Positions 1 through 7,943 of a stretch of DNA of 64,000 bases are shown here, piece by piece. The DNA lies in assembly GCA_017504795.1 (NCBI GenBank), contig JAFVQM010000015.1:40220-104219 (forward strand), given 5' to 3'. Position numbers and translations under genes: made by a program. The DNA comes from Clostridia bacterium (GTDB lineage Bacteria > Bacillota > Clostridia > Christensenellales > Borkfalkiaceae). How positions within the stretch are numbered: the stretch's first letter is position 1; every line of letters starts with the position of its first letter. The notes under the pieces were generated by a model. That model saw only the letters and a program-made list of their open reading frames with translations, was not told the origin of the DNA and did no database searches.

Positions 1-150
1 TATAGGCACGATTTATTAGTCACTCCTGATCTTGGTGATATGAGCCCGTATAAAGTTGAAAAACTTACGTTTGCTTACGAACAAGGCTACAAAGCAGGAA
101 TGCAAAATCTTAAAAAGATAGAAAAAATTATTGAAAAAAAGAGTAAATAA
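1..150 (+). CDS. C-terminal fragment of a probable patatin-like phospholipase
   Basis: The reading frame is open from base 1 and ends at TAA 148-150, so only the last 49 residues are present. The fragment contains VTPDLGDMSPYKVEK and FAYEQGYKAG. This resembles the C-terminal end of bacterial patatin-like (RssA/NTE type) phospholipases, where a [IV]xPDLGxxSP segment is followed by an amphipathic helix ending in GYxAG. The catalytic part lies outside the window, so the assignment rests on this tail only. A strong terminator follows immediately. The family call is an inference from a short match. Confidence 0.5.
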   Translation, partial: YRHDLLVTPDLGDMSPYKVEKLTFAYEQGYKAGMQNLKKIEKIIEKKSK

Positions 151-154
151 AAAA

Positions 155-190
155 AATTCTCCGCTAAGCGTAGCGGAGAATTTTATTTTT
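155..190. terminator. Bidirectional Rho-independent terminator
   Basis: A 12-bp perfect stem (155-166 with 171-182) and an AGCG loop are flanked by an A-run on the left and a T-run on the right. It can end both the plus-strand gene at 1-150 and the minus-strand small gene at 183-401. Confidence 0.85.
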
Positions 191-401
191 GCTTATCTAT
201 TCGCTTAGAGATTTCGTTATGCCTTTTTATATACGACAAATACGGTGCTAAGTTGCTTGTTTTGGGTGGGTTTTCTTGGGAGTTTTTAGTGTTTTTTATA
301 GGTGTAGCGGTGGCGTTTGGTGTGTTATTAGATACGTTTTTAATTGCTTTTTCTAACGGTAAAAGTTTTTCAATTAAGTCAAATAAACCGAATTTTTGCA
401 T
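183..401 (-). CDS. Small hypothetical hydrophilic protein (72 aa)
   Basis: No family is recognised. I chose the ATG at 401 because GGGG lies five bases upstream on the minus strand; a longer frame to 422 has no such site. The protein starts MQKFGLFDLIEKLL. It then has an Asn/Thr/Pro/Lys-rich linker and ends in a charged segment (YIKRHNEISKRIDKQK). It has no signal peptide or membrane segment. It converges with the gene at 1-150 and shares its terminator. It could be a chance frame, but the ribosome binding site, the intergenic position and the terminator at its end favour a real gene. Confidence 0.5.
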   Translation of the reverse strand: MQKFGLFDLIEKLLPLEKAIKNVSNNTPNATATPIKNTKNSQENPPKTSNLAPYLSYIKRHNEISKRIDKQK

Positions 402-451
402 AAAAACCCCAAATGCTATCAAATTCTTAGCGTTTTTTCACTAAAAAGTTA

Positions 452-480
452 TTGATTATTATTTATTTTTAGTATATAAT
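452..480 (+). promoter_or_regulatory. Sigma-A type promoter of the lipoprotein gene
   Basis: TTGATT (452-457), a 17-nt spacer and TATAAT (475-480) lie about 65 nt before the start codon at 546. Confidence 0.75.
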
Positions 481-545
481 ATATTAGCGTATATACCTTT
501 ATAATTACGCGCTTTGTTGTAATATATTCCATTTTAGGAGAAAAT

Positions 546-2078
546 ATGAAGAAATTACTTTTATTGTTGATTGCCATACTTACAATGTCGTTTGCTCTCA
601 CGGGTTGTGGGGAAGACGTTACGCCCCTTTCAAACGTAGGGGGTGACGTGAAATCTGGCAACGGCACTTTTGCCGTAGAAAAAGGCGATTACGTTTACTT
701 TGTAAACGGCATTGGCGATATGACTCAGTCTAACAAAATGGGCGAAGTTGTTAAGGGTGCTCTCGTTAGAGTTAAAACTACCGATATCGGCAAAGAAGAT
801 GCTAAGATTGAAACGGTTATTCCTAAATTTGTAAACACTTCGTCTGCGATAAGCGGTGTGTATATTTATGGTGACACCGTTTATTACGCTACCCCGTATG
901 ACGGAAAGGATAAAACGGGCGAAGTTAGAAGAGATTACACCGATTTTAGAACTTTCGACCTTAAAACGGGTAAATCTACTCAAATTTTATTCGAGTCTAA
1001 AACCGTTAACAAATACAAATACGTAAGCAACTCAAACGGCGTATTTTTAATGTATGACGTTACCGAAACGGTAGACGAAAAAGAAGTTAAAACCTTTAAC
1101 GTTTACAAAACGAACGGGGACAAGGTTTTCTCGGTTGACGGCTATGGTGAACTTTTGATGGCGGACGATAATTCGGATAAAGCGTTCTACACTAAAACCG
1201 CATATTCAGAAGAATTAGAGCAAGACGAAAACTTTACCGAAGTTTATATGTACACGGCAGGTGCTAGCCAAGCGGAAGTAGTATTTAGTGGTTGTGGTGA
1301 AAACGCCAAACTTAGAGACGGTAGAAATTCCGCTGATTACACCGCTAAAATCTTAAAGTATAGCGACCTTTCGGGCGTTAAAGTAACCTTAATTAAAAAC
1401 ACGGGTAAAATTCTCGTTATGAAAGTTACTTCGAACGACGCGAACTTATCCGCTTATTACTTCGGTTTAACGATAGCGGACGGGGTTAAGGTATCTTCCC
1501 TTAAAGAACTCGGCGTGTCTGACGAGTATTTGGACGCGGCTATCACCGCAAATTCTTACTACAAATCACTTAACGAAATCTACTACATTGAAAATACTAC
1601 GAACCTTAAAGGCTTAGTTAAATTCAACTACGAAAATTTAAGTGACGTATATCACGGTAGAACTCAAATATCCGACGATGCTAACGGTTACAATATCGCT
1701 TTCGAGCAAGACGGATACTTGTATATTTCTGGTACTGCTAACGACTATTACAGAATTAAACTTGACGGGGCTAATAAACTTAAAAAGATTAACTCGGCAA
1801 ACGTTAACTCGCTTACTTCGTGGTTTGTTCCAAGAGTTATAGGCAATAAATTTATCTGCACGTATTCTGACTCGCTTTTCCAAAGTTACGTTTTCGCTAT
1901 CGACATTGAAAACGCCGATAACGACGATTATCAAGATTATATTGACGAGTATGCAACCTTAGATAGAGAAAAAGTTCTCAACCTTAACAAGACCTTACTC
2001 GGCATAAAGAACGATCCGGACAAAACCTTTTTTGAAACCTTACTTGATTCTACCTATCCAGAAGACGACGAAGATTAA
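546..2078 (+). CDS. Secreted lipoprotein, DUF5050-like
   Basis: A 510-residue lipoprotein. Residues 1-20 form a signal peptide (MKK, Leu-rich core) ending in the lipobox LTGC, so Cys21 would be lipidated and the protein anchored outside the membrane. The body has repeated short segments such as KGDYVYFVNG, YGDTVYYATP and NEIYYIEN. This resembles the beta-propeller-like DUF5050 proteins of Clostridia, which repeat 'display' strands of the form W/YYxN. No catalytic motif is visible. The start has AGGAG six bases upstream and its own promoter. The gene is monocistronic, closed by the terminator at 2083. Function unknown; the DUF5050 link is moderate. Confidence 0.75.
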   Translation: MKKLLLLLIAILTMSFALTGCGEDVTPLSNVGGDVKSGNGTFAVEKGDYVYFVNGIGDMTQSNKMGEVVKGALVRVKTTDIGKEDAKIETVIPKFVNTSSAISGVYIYGDTVYYATPYDGKDKTGEVRRDYTDFRTFDLKTGKSTQILFESKTVNKYKYVSNSNGVFLMYDVTETVDEKEVKTFNVYKTNGDKVFSVDGYGELLMADDNSDKAFYTKTAYSEELEQDENFTEVYMYTAGASQAEVVFSGCGENAKLRDGRNSADYTAKILKYSDLSGVKVTLIKNTGKILVMKVTSNDANLSAYYFGLTIADGVKVSSLKELGVSDEYLDAAITANSYYKSLNEIYYIENTTNLKGLVKFNYENLSDVYHGRTQISDDANGYNIAFEQDGYLYISGTANDYYRIKLDGANKLKKINSANVNSLTSWFVPRVIGNKFICTYSDSLFQSYVFAIDIENADNDDYQDYIDEYATLDREKVLNLNKTLLGIKNDPDKTFFETLLDSTYPEDDED

Positions 2079-2082
2079 AAAA

Positions 2083-2110
2083 AGTCCGCCGATATCACGG
2101 CGGGCTTTTT
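2083..2110 (+). terminator. Rho-independent terminator
   Basis: A nine-base-pair stem (AGTCCGCCG with CGGCGGGCT, one T-G pair) is followed by a T-run. It directly follows the lipoprotein stop codon. Confidence 0.85.
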
Positions 2111-2136
2111 AACGGAAATAAAAACAAGTAAAATCT

Positions 2137-3186
2137 ATGAAAATTCTCTCTTACGATATTGAAAGCACTACGGGTAGTCATAGTGACGCTAGTATGTGCA
2201 CTTTCGGTTACTGTATAGCCGACGAAAAATTTAATATTTTAGAGCAAAGAGATATCGTTATGCGCCCTTACACTAGGCGATACGAGCCTAGAATTAAACT
2301 CCATTACGACAAGAGTTTTATCAAGGCGCAACAGCCCTTTCCCTTTTGGTACGAAGAAATAAAAGGGCTTTTTGCTAGTTGCGATTTAATAATAGGCTTT
2401 TCCGTTTCTAACGACGTTGACTTTCTCAACAACGCCTGCCAAGTTTATAAACTTGACAAAATAGTTTACGACTTTGTAGACGTGCAACTTCTTCACAAAA
2501 CCGTTTACAAAAAGCAAAATATGTGCGGTTTAGAAGGCGTTGCTAACGAGTTTGGTATCGAATATCTTGCTCACCGCAGTGATGAGGACGCGCGCGTCAC
2601 CTTGCTAGTTCTTAAACGCATGGCAAGTGATTTAGGGCTTAGTGTTGACGAACTTTTAAGAAGGTTTCATATAACCCCCGGCGTTAACAGTCAAACGGAA
2701 ACATTTCCTTGCACTAACGGAACGTACACAAAAAAGGAAATTAACTACCTTATCAACCTATTTATCGAAAAAAACCGTCGCCACAGCAGGCGTTATAAGG
2801 GTGGGCTTTCGTATAAATCGTTTGCTTTTTCAGACGAAATTCGCTACGGCGATATCGACCTATATCGCAAGATGATAAAGCGCATTTACGACCTTAACGG
2901 TAGGGTTGGGCAAATTGAAAATAGCAACCACTTCGTATCAACACAAGGCGAGTTTACCGATAAGGAAAAGAAGTCTTTAACGCTTAGAAACGAAGGCAGA
3001 AAAAGAATTACCCCTATAACGCTTGAAAAAATGCTTTCAATGCTTGGGGAACTTCCAAATATAGATTTTTCAAGTGACGTTGAACTTGTAAAACAACATA
3101 GGCGCGAAGTTAGAAAAAAGCGCGAACAAGCGCGCTTAGAGAGAAAGGCGCAATTTGAAAAACAACGCGAAAAAAAGCAAGGCTAA
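2137..3186 (+). CDS. DEDD-family 3'-5' exonuclease (RNase H-like fold) with basic C-terminal tail
   Basis: A 349-residue protein. The N-terminal ~190 residues carry the DnaQ-like exonuclease signature: SYDIESTT (Asp-x-Glu, residues 5-12), the central Asp in FSVSNDVDF, and the final HRSDEDA His/Asp pair. These give a complete DEDDh-type metal site. The rest matches no domain I know and ends in a very Lys/Arg-rich helix (REVRKKREQARLERKAQ), probably nucleic-acid binding. No convincing ribosome binding site precedes the ATG. The last codons and stop lie inside the terminator repeat at 3172-3208. The exact substrate (DNA or RNA repair or proofreading) cannot be told. Confidence 0.8.
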   Translation: MKILSYDIESTTGSHSDASMCTFGYCIADEKFNILEQRDIVMRPYTRRYEPRIKLHYDKSFIKAQQPFPFWYEEIKGLFASCDLIIGFSVSNDVDFLNNACQVYKLDKIVYDFVDVQLLHKTVYKKQNMCGLEGVANEFGIEYLAHRSDEDARVTLLVLKRMASDLGLSVDELLRRFHITPGVNSQTETFPCTNGTYTKKEINYLINLFIEKNRRHSRRYKGGLSYKSFAFSDEIRYGDIDLYRKMIKRIYDLNGRVGQIENSNHFVSTQGEFTDKEKKSLTLRNEGRKRITPITLEKMLSMLGELPNIDFSSDVELVKQHRREVRKKREQARLERKAQFEKQREKKQG

Positions 3187-3208
3187 GCCTTGCTTTTTCT
3201 ATTTATAA
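3172..3208 (+). terminator. Terminator of the exonuclease gene, left copy of direct repeat
   Basis: The stem is AAAAAGCAAGGC with GCCTTGCTTTTT and the loop is TAA, which is itself the exonuclease stop codon region. It is identical to 4045-4081. Confidence 0.85.
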
Positions 3209-3212
3209 CTTA

Positions 3213-3527
3213 TTATTGCTCTAACGCTTTTATATAGCCTAATACTTTATTTTGGTCTTCTTCGGATAAAAGATTAAAAGAAGAAAGTAATTCATTTTCT
3301 TTCTTCGTGGTGTTAATGTCTTTACTAGATGAAAAATAATCGTTTTCAACACCAACTAAATACTCAAACGTGCAATTAAAATAATTACACAATTTAATAA
3401 TATCGCTGATGCAAGGCTCGGCTTTCCCTTGCTCCCATTTAGCGTAAGTATACCTTTTAACGCCAATTGCTTTGGCAACGGTATCTTGTGTTACGCCTTT
3501 TTCAGATCTTAAAGTAAAAAGTTGCAT
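3213..3527 (-). CDS. XRE-family transcriptional regulator
   Basis: A 104-residue DNA-binding protein. The N-terminal helix-turn-helix covers about residues 3-60 (RSEKGVTQDTVAKAIGVKRY, then KWEQGKAEPCISDIIKLCNY), followed by the common ...FEYLVGVE end of this family. The C-terminal 40 residues are a charged extension (LSEEDQNKVLGYIKALE). I chose the ATG at 3527 because GGGG sits just upstream on the minus strand; the frame continues upstream but without homology. It is divergent from the gene at 3649, and the intergenic region carries inverted repeats suitable as operators. It probably represses that gene and itself (inference). Confidence 0.85.
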   Translation of the reverse strand: MQLFTLRSEKGVTQDTVAKAIGVKRYTYAKWEQGKAEPCISDIIKLCNYFNCTFEYLVGVENDYFSSSKDINTTKKENELLSSFNLLSEEDQNKVLGYIKALEQ

Positions 3528-3562
3528 AATTTTCCCCTTTCTGTAAAAAGTGTAGCAATAAT

Positions 3563-3630
3563 TTCCACAAAAGGCTTGACAGTGGAAAAAAATGCTCGTA
3601 AAATTTAAGCGTATGAGCAAATAATGCTCA
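3563..3630 (+). promoter_or_regulatory. Promoter and inverted-repeat operators of XRE cassette 1
   Basis: TTGACA (3576-3581), a 17-nt spacer and TAAAAT (3599-3604) face the plus-strand gene. TTCCAC (3563-3568) and GTGGAA (3582-3587) form an inverted repeat around the -35 box. TGAGCA-AATAA-TGCTCA (3614-3630) is a perfect palindrome just after the start point. Both are candidate repressor sites. Confidence 0.7.
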
Positions 3631-3648
3631 AATAGGGGGGGTGAAATT

Positions 3649-4038
3649 ATGAATACAACGCGTAAAAATAAACTTATTGAGTATTTGTATCCGTCAACTA
3701 CGGCTATTGATTTTATGTTTGGTGATTTGTACGTTGAACTATCAAGCATACTGCCTAAAAAGTTATGTTTTTCAAAAGATAACTTAAATAAAAAAGTTAG
3801 AGACAATAATTTAGAATTAGCAGTGTATCTAGTAAATAAGTTTTTAGTCAATAACCCGCTATATAAAAAGCGGTTATCTGAGTTTTATCCGCATAGAGAT
3901 TATAGCGTGCTCGTTGGGGATATAATAGTAGGTTATATTTTATATCTTACGCCCCACATAAATAAAGGGACGGGGGCAGACGTTTTTTTAGATAAGCGCA
4001 GTATATGTTTTTCAAAAGTATCAATATTAGATTTATAA
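3649..4038 (+). CDS. Hypothetical protein, cargo of XRE cassette 1
   Basis: A 129-residue protein of no family I recognise. It has a strong ribosome binding site (run of G followed by GTGA) and a good promoter. The sequence is soluble, slightly basic and helical in look (LELAVYLVNKFLVNNPLYKKRL), with no signal peptide, metal motif or clear membrane segment. It is more AT-rich than the exonuclease before it. Its only neighbour in the cassette is the divergent XRE gene at 3213-3527, so it is probably under that repressor. A toxin, anti-repressor or phage-related role is possible, but nothing in the sequence proves one. Confidence 0.7.
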   Translation: MNTTRKNKLIEYLYPSTTAIDFMFGDLYVELSSILPKKLCFSKDNLNKKVRDNNLELAVYLVNKFLVNNPLYKKRLSEFYPHRDYSVLVGDIIVGYILYLTPHINKGTGADVFLDKRSICFSKVSILDL

Positions 4039-4044
4039 CAAACT

Positions 4045-4081
4045 AAAAAGCAAGGCTAAGCCTTGCTTTTTCTATTTATAA
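4045..4081 (+). terminator. Terminator, right copy of the 37-bp direct repeat
   Basis: Identical over 37 bases to 3172-3208. It ends the gene at 3649-4038. Confidence 0.85.
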
Positions 4082-4215
4082 TGGTTTTAGTAAGATATCT
4101 AATTAAATTTTTTTAATTATTCGTCACTACCACTTGACCTTTGCTTTTATATAAGATATAATAAAATTACGAAAAACGGGGAAATATCTCCTAAAAACGA
4201 AACGGTGGTTTATTT

Positions 4216-5469
4216 ATGGAAATTAAAAGAGATTTTTATTTGCAAAAGCTTATTGATAGAGAAAACAATGGTTTAATAAAAATCGTTACGGGTATTAGGC
4301 GCTCGGGTAAATCATATTTGCTAAATACGCTTTTTTGCAATTATCTTAATGAAAAAGGCGTTGATAACGACCATATTATAAAAGTTGCGCTCGATTCGGA
4401 AGAAAGTTTACCATTGCTCAAATCTATGGCGCTTACTAATTACGTAAAAGAACGTATTAAAGACAATAAGACGCACTACGTTATTCTTGACGAAATTCAA
4501 AAGGTAACTAACTTTGTTGCTATATTAAACGGCTTTTTAAGACTGCCTAACGTAGATATTTACGTTACGGGTAGCAACTCTAAATTCTTGTCGTCAGACA
4601 TTGTAACCGAGTTTCGTGGGCGTGGTGATGAAATTAGAATGTATCCACTCTCTTTTTCGGAATTTTGTTCTGCTTATGACGGTAGAGTTGAAAAAGCGTG
4701 GAAAGATTACTATACTTTCGGTGGTTTGCCACTCGTATTGTTTCAAAAGAGCGACGAGGCTAAAATGAATTACCTTTCAGGGCAATTAAACAACGTTTAT
4801 ATCAACGACGTTGTTGAACGTAACGGCATTTATAACCAAGTTGAACTTGGAATACTACTTGAAGTCGTTTCTTCGTCTATTGGCTCACTTGTTAATCCGT
4901 TAAAACTATCAAACACTTTCAAAAGCGTTTCTGATTCTTCTATTACAGATAGAACGATTGCTAAGTATTTACAGTATCTACAAGACGCGTTTATCCTTGA
5001 AAAGTCAAAGCGATTTGACGTTAAGGGTAAAAAATATATGGCAACGCCTGCAAAACACTATTTTACTGATTTAGGTATTAGAAACGCTGTTGTTAATTTC
5101 CGTCAAACGGAAGAAACGCATATTATGGAGAACGTTATCTACATTGAACTTCGTATGCGTGGGTTTAACGTTGACGTTGGTCTTGTAGAAGTAAAAGAAA
5201 AGCAAGAAGACGGTAAATATACGAAAAAGAAATTAGAAATTGACTTTATTGCAAATAAAGGCAATAACAAGTATTATATTCAGTCAGCATTTAGCGCTTC
5301 TCTCCCTGAAAAAAGAGAACAAGAAGAGCGTTCACTTATAAAAGTAAACGATTCATTTAAGAAAATAATCGTTGTTCGTGATGACATTAAGCCTTATCGT
5401 GACGATAACGGCATATTAACTATCGGCTTATTTGACTTTTTATTAGAGCCTAATAGCCTTGATATGTAA
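4216..5469 (+). CDS. AAA-type ATPase with C-terminal DUF4143
   Basis: A 417-residue protein. The N-terminal AAA_14 domain has Walker A GIRRSGKS (residues 26-33) and Walker B HYVILDEIQ (about residue 93), followed by the sensor-like DIYVTGSNSKFL. The C-terminal third has the DUF4143 pattern, with FTDLGIRNA and a nuclease-like IELRMRGFNVDVG...LEIDFIAN segment. Such proteins are common, often several per genome, and of unknown role; they are thought to bind DNA or partner proteins. A poor ribosome binding site precedes the ATG. The gene stands alone after the XRE cassette and converges with asnA. Confidence 0.85.
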   Translation: MEIKRDFYLQKLIDRENNGLIKIVTGIRRSGKSYLLNTLFCNYLNEKGVDNDHIIKVALDSEESLPLLKSMALTNYVKERIKDNKTHYVILDEIQKVTNFVAILNGFLRLPNVDIYVTGSNSKFLSSDIVTEFRGRGDEIRMYPLSFSEFCSAYDGRVEKAWKDYYTFGGLPLVLFQKSDEAKMNYLSGQLNNVYINDVVERNGIYNQVELGILLEVVSSSIGSLVNPLKLSNTFKSVSDSSITDRTIAKYLQYLQDAFILEKSKRFDVKGKKYMATPAKHYFTDLGIRNAVVNFRQTEETHIMENVIYIELRMRGFNVDVGLVEVKEKQEDGKYTKKKLEIDFIANKGNNKYYIQSAFSASLPEKREQEERSLIKVNDSFKKIIVVRDDIKPYRDDNGILTIGLFDFLLEPNSLDM

Positions 5470-5498
5470 GCCCCTTATAAATGATTAAAAACACGTAA

Positions 5499-5530
5499 AA
5501 AAATAACTTGGGAAACCCCAAGTTATTTTT
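5499..5530. terminator. Bidirectional terminator
   Basis: A strong stem (AATAACTTGGG with CCCAAGTTATT) is flanked by A- and T-runs between the convergent ATPase and asnA genes. Confidence 0.85.
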
Positions 5531-5532
5531 AT

Positions 5533-6540
5533 TTATAAAATTACTATGCCGTGAGATTTAGCCTCTTCTTCTAACCCGTCAGGCCACAAAGATACTTGAA
5601 CTTCGCCGATATGTGCTTTTTGTAAAATAAACATACACAGCCTTGACTGACCTATGCCACCGCCTATCGTTAGTGGAAGTTCGCCGTTTAGAATTTGCTT
5701 ATGATAGTCAAATGCAAGCCTTTCTTCGGCGTTTGCTATTTTAAGTTGAGAAACGAGCGACTTTTCGTCAACCCTAATTCCCATACTTGAAATTTCAAAG
5801 GGTGCGTCTAAAATCTCGTTATAGAAAAGAATATCGCCGTTTAATTCCCAATCGTCGTAATCGGGGGCGCGGTTGTCGTGCGGTTTGCCGTTTTTAAGGG
5901 GCTTGCCTATCTGCATTAAAAATACCGTGCCATACTTTTTAGTAAGGGCGTATTCGCGCTCTTTATCGTTGAAATTAGGATACAATTCTTCGGCTTCGCC
6001 GGCAGTTATAAACTTTACGTTTTCGTTTACGTTAAGCGATAAAAACGGGAATTCCTTTTTTGCCATTTCGTTAACTTCGGAGATAGATTTTACTATTAAA
6101 GTAACTATTTCTTTCAAAAATTCTACCGTTCTATCCTTTCTGTCGATAACCCTTTCCCAGTCCCACTGGTCAACGTAGATTGAGTGAACGTTGTCAACCT
6201 TATCGTCACGGCGGATAGCGTTCATATCGGTATATAAGCCGTAACCCGACTTATAGCCGTATTTTTTAAGCGCAGTTCTTTTCCACTTTGCTAGGCTGTG
6301 AACGATTTCGGCATCGCGACCGAGTTCCTTAACGTCAAACCTAACGGCTCTTTCAACGCCCGACAAATCGTCGTTAAGCCCGGTGTTAGAAAAAACGAGT
6401 AGGGGCGCGGTAACTCTTGAAAGGTTAAGTTTTTCCGAGAAAACCCTTTCAAAATTATCCTTAACGAATTTTATTGCCTTTTGGTTGGTAATAAGGTCTG
6501 AGTTACTTTTGTAGTTTTTAGGAATATATAAGTTTTTCAT
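5533..6540 (-). CDS. asnA: Aspartate--ammonia ligase (asparagine synthetase A)
   Basis: Makes asparagine from aspartate, ammonia and ATP in the cytoplasm. The 335-residue protein has the class II aminoacyl-tRNA-synthetase-like fold of AsnA: VERAVRFDV, KWKRTALKKYG, SIYVDQWDWE and the C-terminal LTIGGGIGQSRLCM. The length matches the E. coli enzyme (about 330). I chose ATG 6540, six bases after AAGGA. A TTG at 6546 overlapping the galM stop is also possible. It is the second gene of a two-gene operon behind galM, with the stop and start nearly touching. All expected motifs are intact. Confidence 0.95.
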   Translation of the reverse strand: MKNLYIPKNYKSNSDLITNQKAIKFVKDNFERVFSEKLNLSRVTAPLLVFSNTGLNDDLSGVERAVRFDVKELGRDAEIVHSLAKWKRTALKKYGYKSGYGLYTDMNAIRRDDKVDNVHSIYVDQWDWERVIDRKDRTVEFLKEIVTLIVKSISEVNEMAKKEFPFLSLNVNENVKFITAGEAEELYPNFNDKEREYALTKKYGTVFLMQIGKPLKNGKPHDNRAPDYDDWELNGDILFYNEILDAPFEISSMGIRVDEKSLVSQLKIANAEERLAFDYHKQILNGELPLTIGGGIGQSRLCMFILQKAHIGEVQVSLWPDGLEEEAKSHGIVIL

Positions 6541-6542
6541 AA

Positions 6543-7592
6543 TCAATCCTTTTTAAGTGAAAACAAGTATTCCGTTTTCACGTAGTATTTATCAGTTGGA
6601 GATAGTATAGACGACGGGAAGTTTTTATTGTTAACCGCGTCAGGATACGTTTGAGTTTCCAAGCAAATAGACGTATTTTGTTTATACGTTTTACCGCCTT
6701 TGCCAACTCTATCGGTTAAAAAGTAGCCGGTGTATAGTTGAAGCCCGTAGTTACTAGTTTTAACTGTTAATTCTATACCGCTACGCTTAGAGTATAGCCA
6801 AGCAACTTCTTTATGTTTACCGTTAGCGTTAAGGCAAAAATTACAGTCGTACCCGTGCATAAACTCAATTTGCTTATCGTTAGATAAAATATCCGTTTTT
6901 ATTTGCTTAAAATCTCTAAAATCAAAGGGCGTATTTTCAACGTTTATAAAGTTACCCGTTGGGATAAGCCCTTCGTCAACTTCCAAAACCCTATCTGCAT
7001 CAATTTTAACAAACGCGTCGTGCGAGGTGGGTTCACCAGCCCCGTCTAAACAAAAATACGAGTGGTTAGTTAGGTTGCAAACGGTTTTTTTATCGGTTAT
7101 AGCAAAGTACTCGATAACTAGGCTACTGCCGTTTAACGTGAATTTGGTTTCAACTTGTAAATTACCGGGGAAATTTTCTTCCCCGTCCTTTGATAAATAC
7201 GATAAAGTGATAGAATTTTCTTCTACGTTTATAGATTTTACCGACCAAACTTTGTGCGAAAAGCCTATATTACCGCCGTGAAGATTATTATCCCCGTCGT
7301 TCTTATTGAGTTTAATAAGCGTATCGTCAAGATAAAATTCGGCGTTTTTAATGCGGTTGCCGTTTCTGCCTACGGTTGCGCCCAAGTACCCGTCAAACTC
7401 TTCGTAGGAAGATAAATCGCTATAACCCATAACCACGTCTAACACCCCGTGGTTTGACGGAACTATAAGCGATTGAATAGTAGCGCCAAACGTTAAAATC
7501 GACGCCACGCTAGAACCTGATATAAGGTCGAACTTGTAAACTTTTTCGCCCGATTTCGTAGTTCCAAACAACGATTTTTCTATCATAAACAT
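6543..7592 (-). CDS. galM: Aldose 1-epimerase (mutarotase)
   Basis: Interconverts alpha and beta anomers of hexoses. The ~349-residue beta-sandwich protein shows the family motifs GxTVGRNGNRI, NDGDNNLHGG, the catalytic His in NLTNHSYF and the catalytic Glu in CLETQTYPD. The start is uncertain: ATG 7592 or ATG 7586, both behind a weak GGG. It is transcribed with asnA, which starts at its stop codon. No galactose operon surrounds it, so it may serve several sugars. It is divergent from yqfC, with about 90 bases between them. Confidence 0.92.
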   Translation of the reverse strand: MFMIEKSLFGTTKSGEKVYKFDLISGSSVASILTFGATIQSLIVPSNHGVLDVVMGYSDLSSYEEFDGYLGATVGRNGNRIKNAEFYLDDTLIKLNKNDGDNNLHGGNIGFSHKVWSVKSINVEENSITLSYLSKDGEENFPGNLQVETKFTLNGSSLVIEYFAITDKKTVCNLTNHSYFCLDGAGEPTSHDAFVKIDADRVLEVDEGLIPTGNFINVENTPFDFRDFKQIKTDILSNDKQIEFMHGYDCNFCLNANGKHKEVAWLYSKRSGIELTVKTSNYGLQLYTGYFLTDRVGKGGKTYKQNTSICLETQTYPDAVNNKNFPSSILSPTDKYYVKTEYLFSLKKD

Positions 7593-7682
7593 TAAACCCA
7601 AAATAATTTAATATATTAAATAATAACAATTTTTATATTTTAAGTCAAGCGTAGGCTAGATAAAAAGAAAAAAGGGTGAAAT

Positions 7683-7943
7683 ATGGGGTTTTCAGAAAGT
7701 ATTAACGGGTTTTTAAGGCTTTGTAATTTAGGCGATTGTCCATACCGCATAACCGTACTTGGTAGCGGTGGCGTTTACGTTGAAGGCGTTTTGAAAATTT
7801 GCGACGTAAAGCCCGACCTTATTATTTTAATATTAAAGGGTGGAAAGGTAATTTTTTCGGGTAAAAATTTAAGTCTTTCTTCCTACGTTGAAAAGGACTT
7901 ATCAATTAGCGGAAAGGTGGAAAAAATAGAGTGGCGAGAATAA
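7683..7943 (+). CDS. yqfC: Sporulation protein YqfC (YabP/YqfC family)
   Basis: An 86-residue protein matching the YabP/YqfC family, with the GGVYVEGVLKI strand and the ILKGGKVIFSGKNLSLSSY core. In spore formers it is made in the mother cell under sigma E; its exact role is poorly known. The ribosome binding site is AGGGTGA. It is the first gene of the long operon that runs to 14152 and overlaps yqfD by 13 bases. The gene pair yqfC-yqfD followed by phoH is the conserved Bacillus/Clostridia order, which supports the call. Confidence 0.85.
   Translation: MGFSESINGFLRLCNLGDCPYRITVLGSGGVYVEGVLKICDVKPDLIILILKGGKVIFSGKNLSLSSYVEKDLSISGKVEKIEWRE

Larger units (their letters stand above)
3172..4081. 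mobile_element. Putative XRE cassette 1 flanked by 37-bp direct repeats
   Basis: The 37 bases at 3172-3208 recur without mismatch at 4045-4081. Each copy is a complete Rho-independent terminator (GCAAGGC-TAA-GCCTTGC stem, then T-run) plus its downstream flank. Between them lie only an XRE repressor gene (minus) and a divergent unknown gene (plus). The left copy contains the last codons and stop of the upstream exonuclease. This is what integration at a gene-end terminator would leave behind. No recombinase is encoded inside, so it is either a remnant or depends on an enzyme supplied elsewhere. That mobility is an inference. Confidence 0.5.

Noticed and set aside
3528-3851. N-terminal extension of the cassette 1 XRE frame (to 3851)
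   Set aside because: The extension overlaps the operator region and the divergent gene, lacks homology, and a clear ribosome binding site supports the start at 3527.
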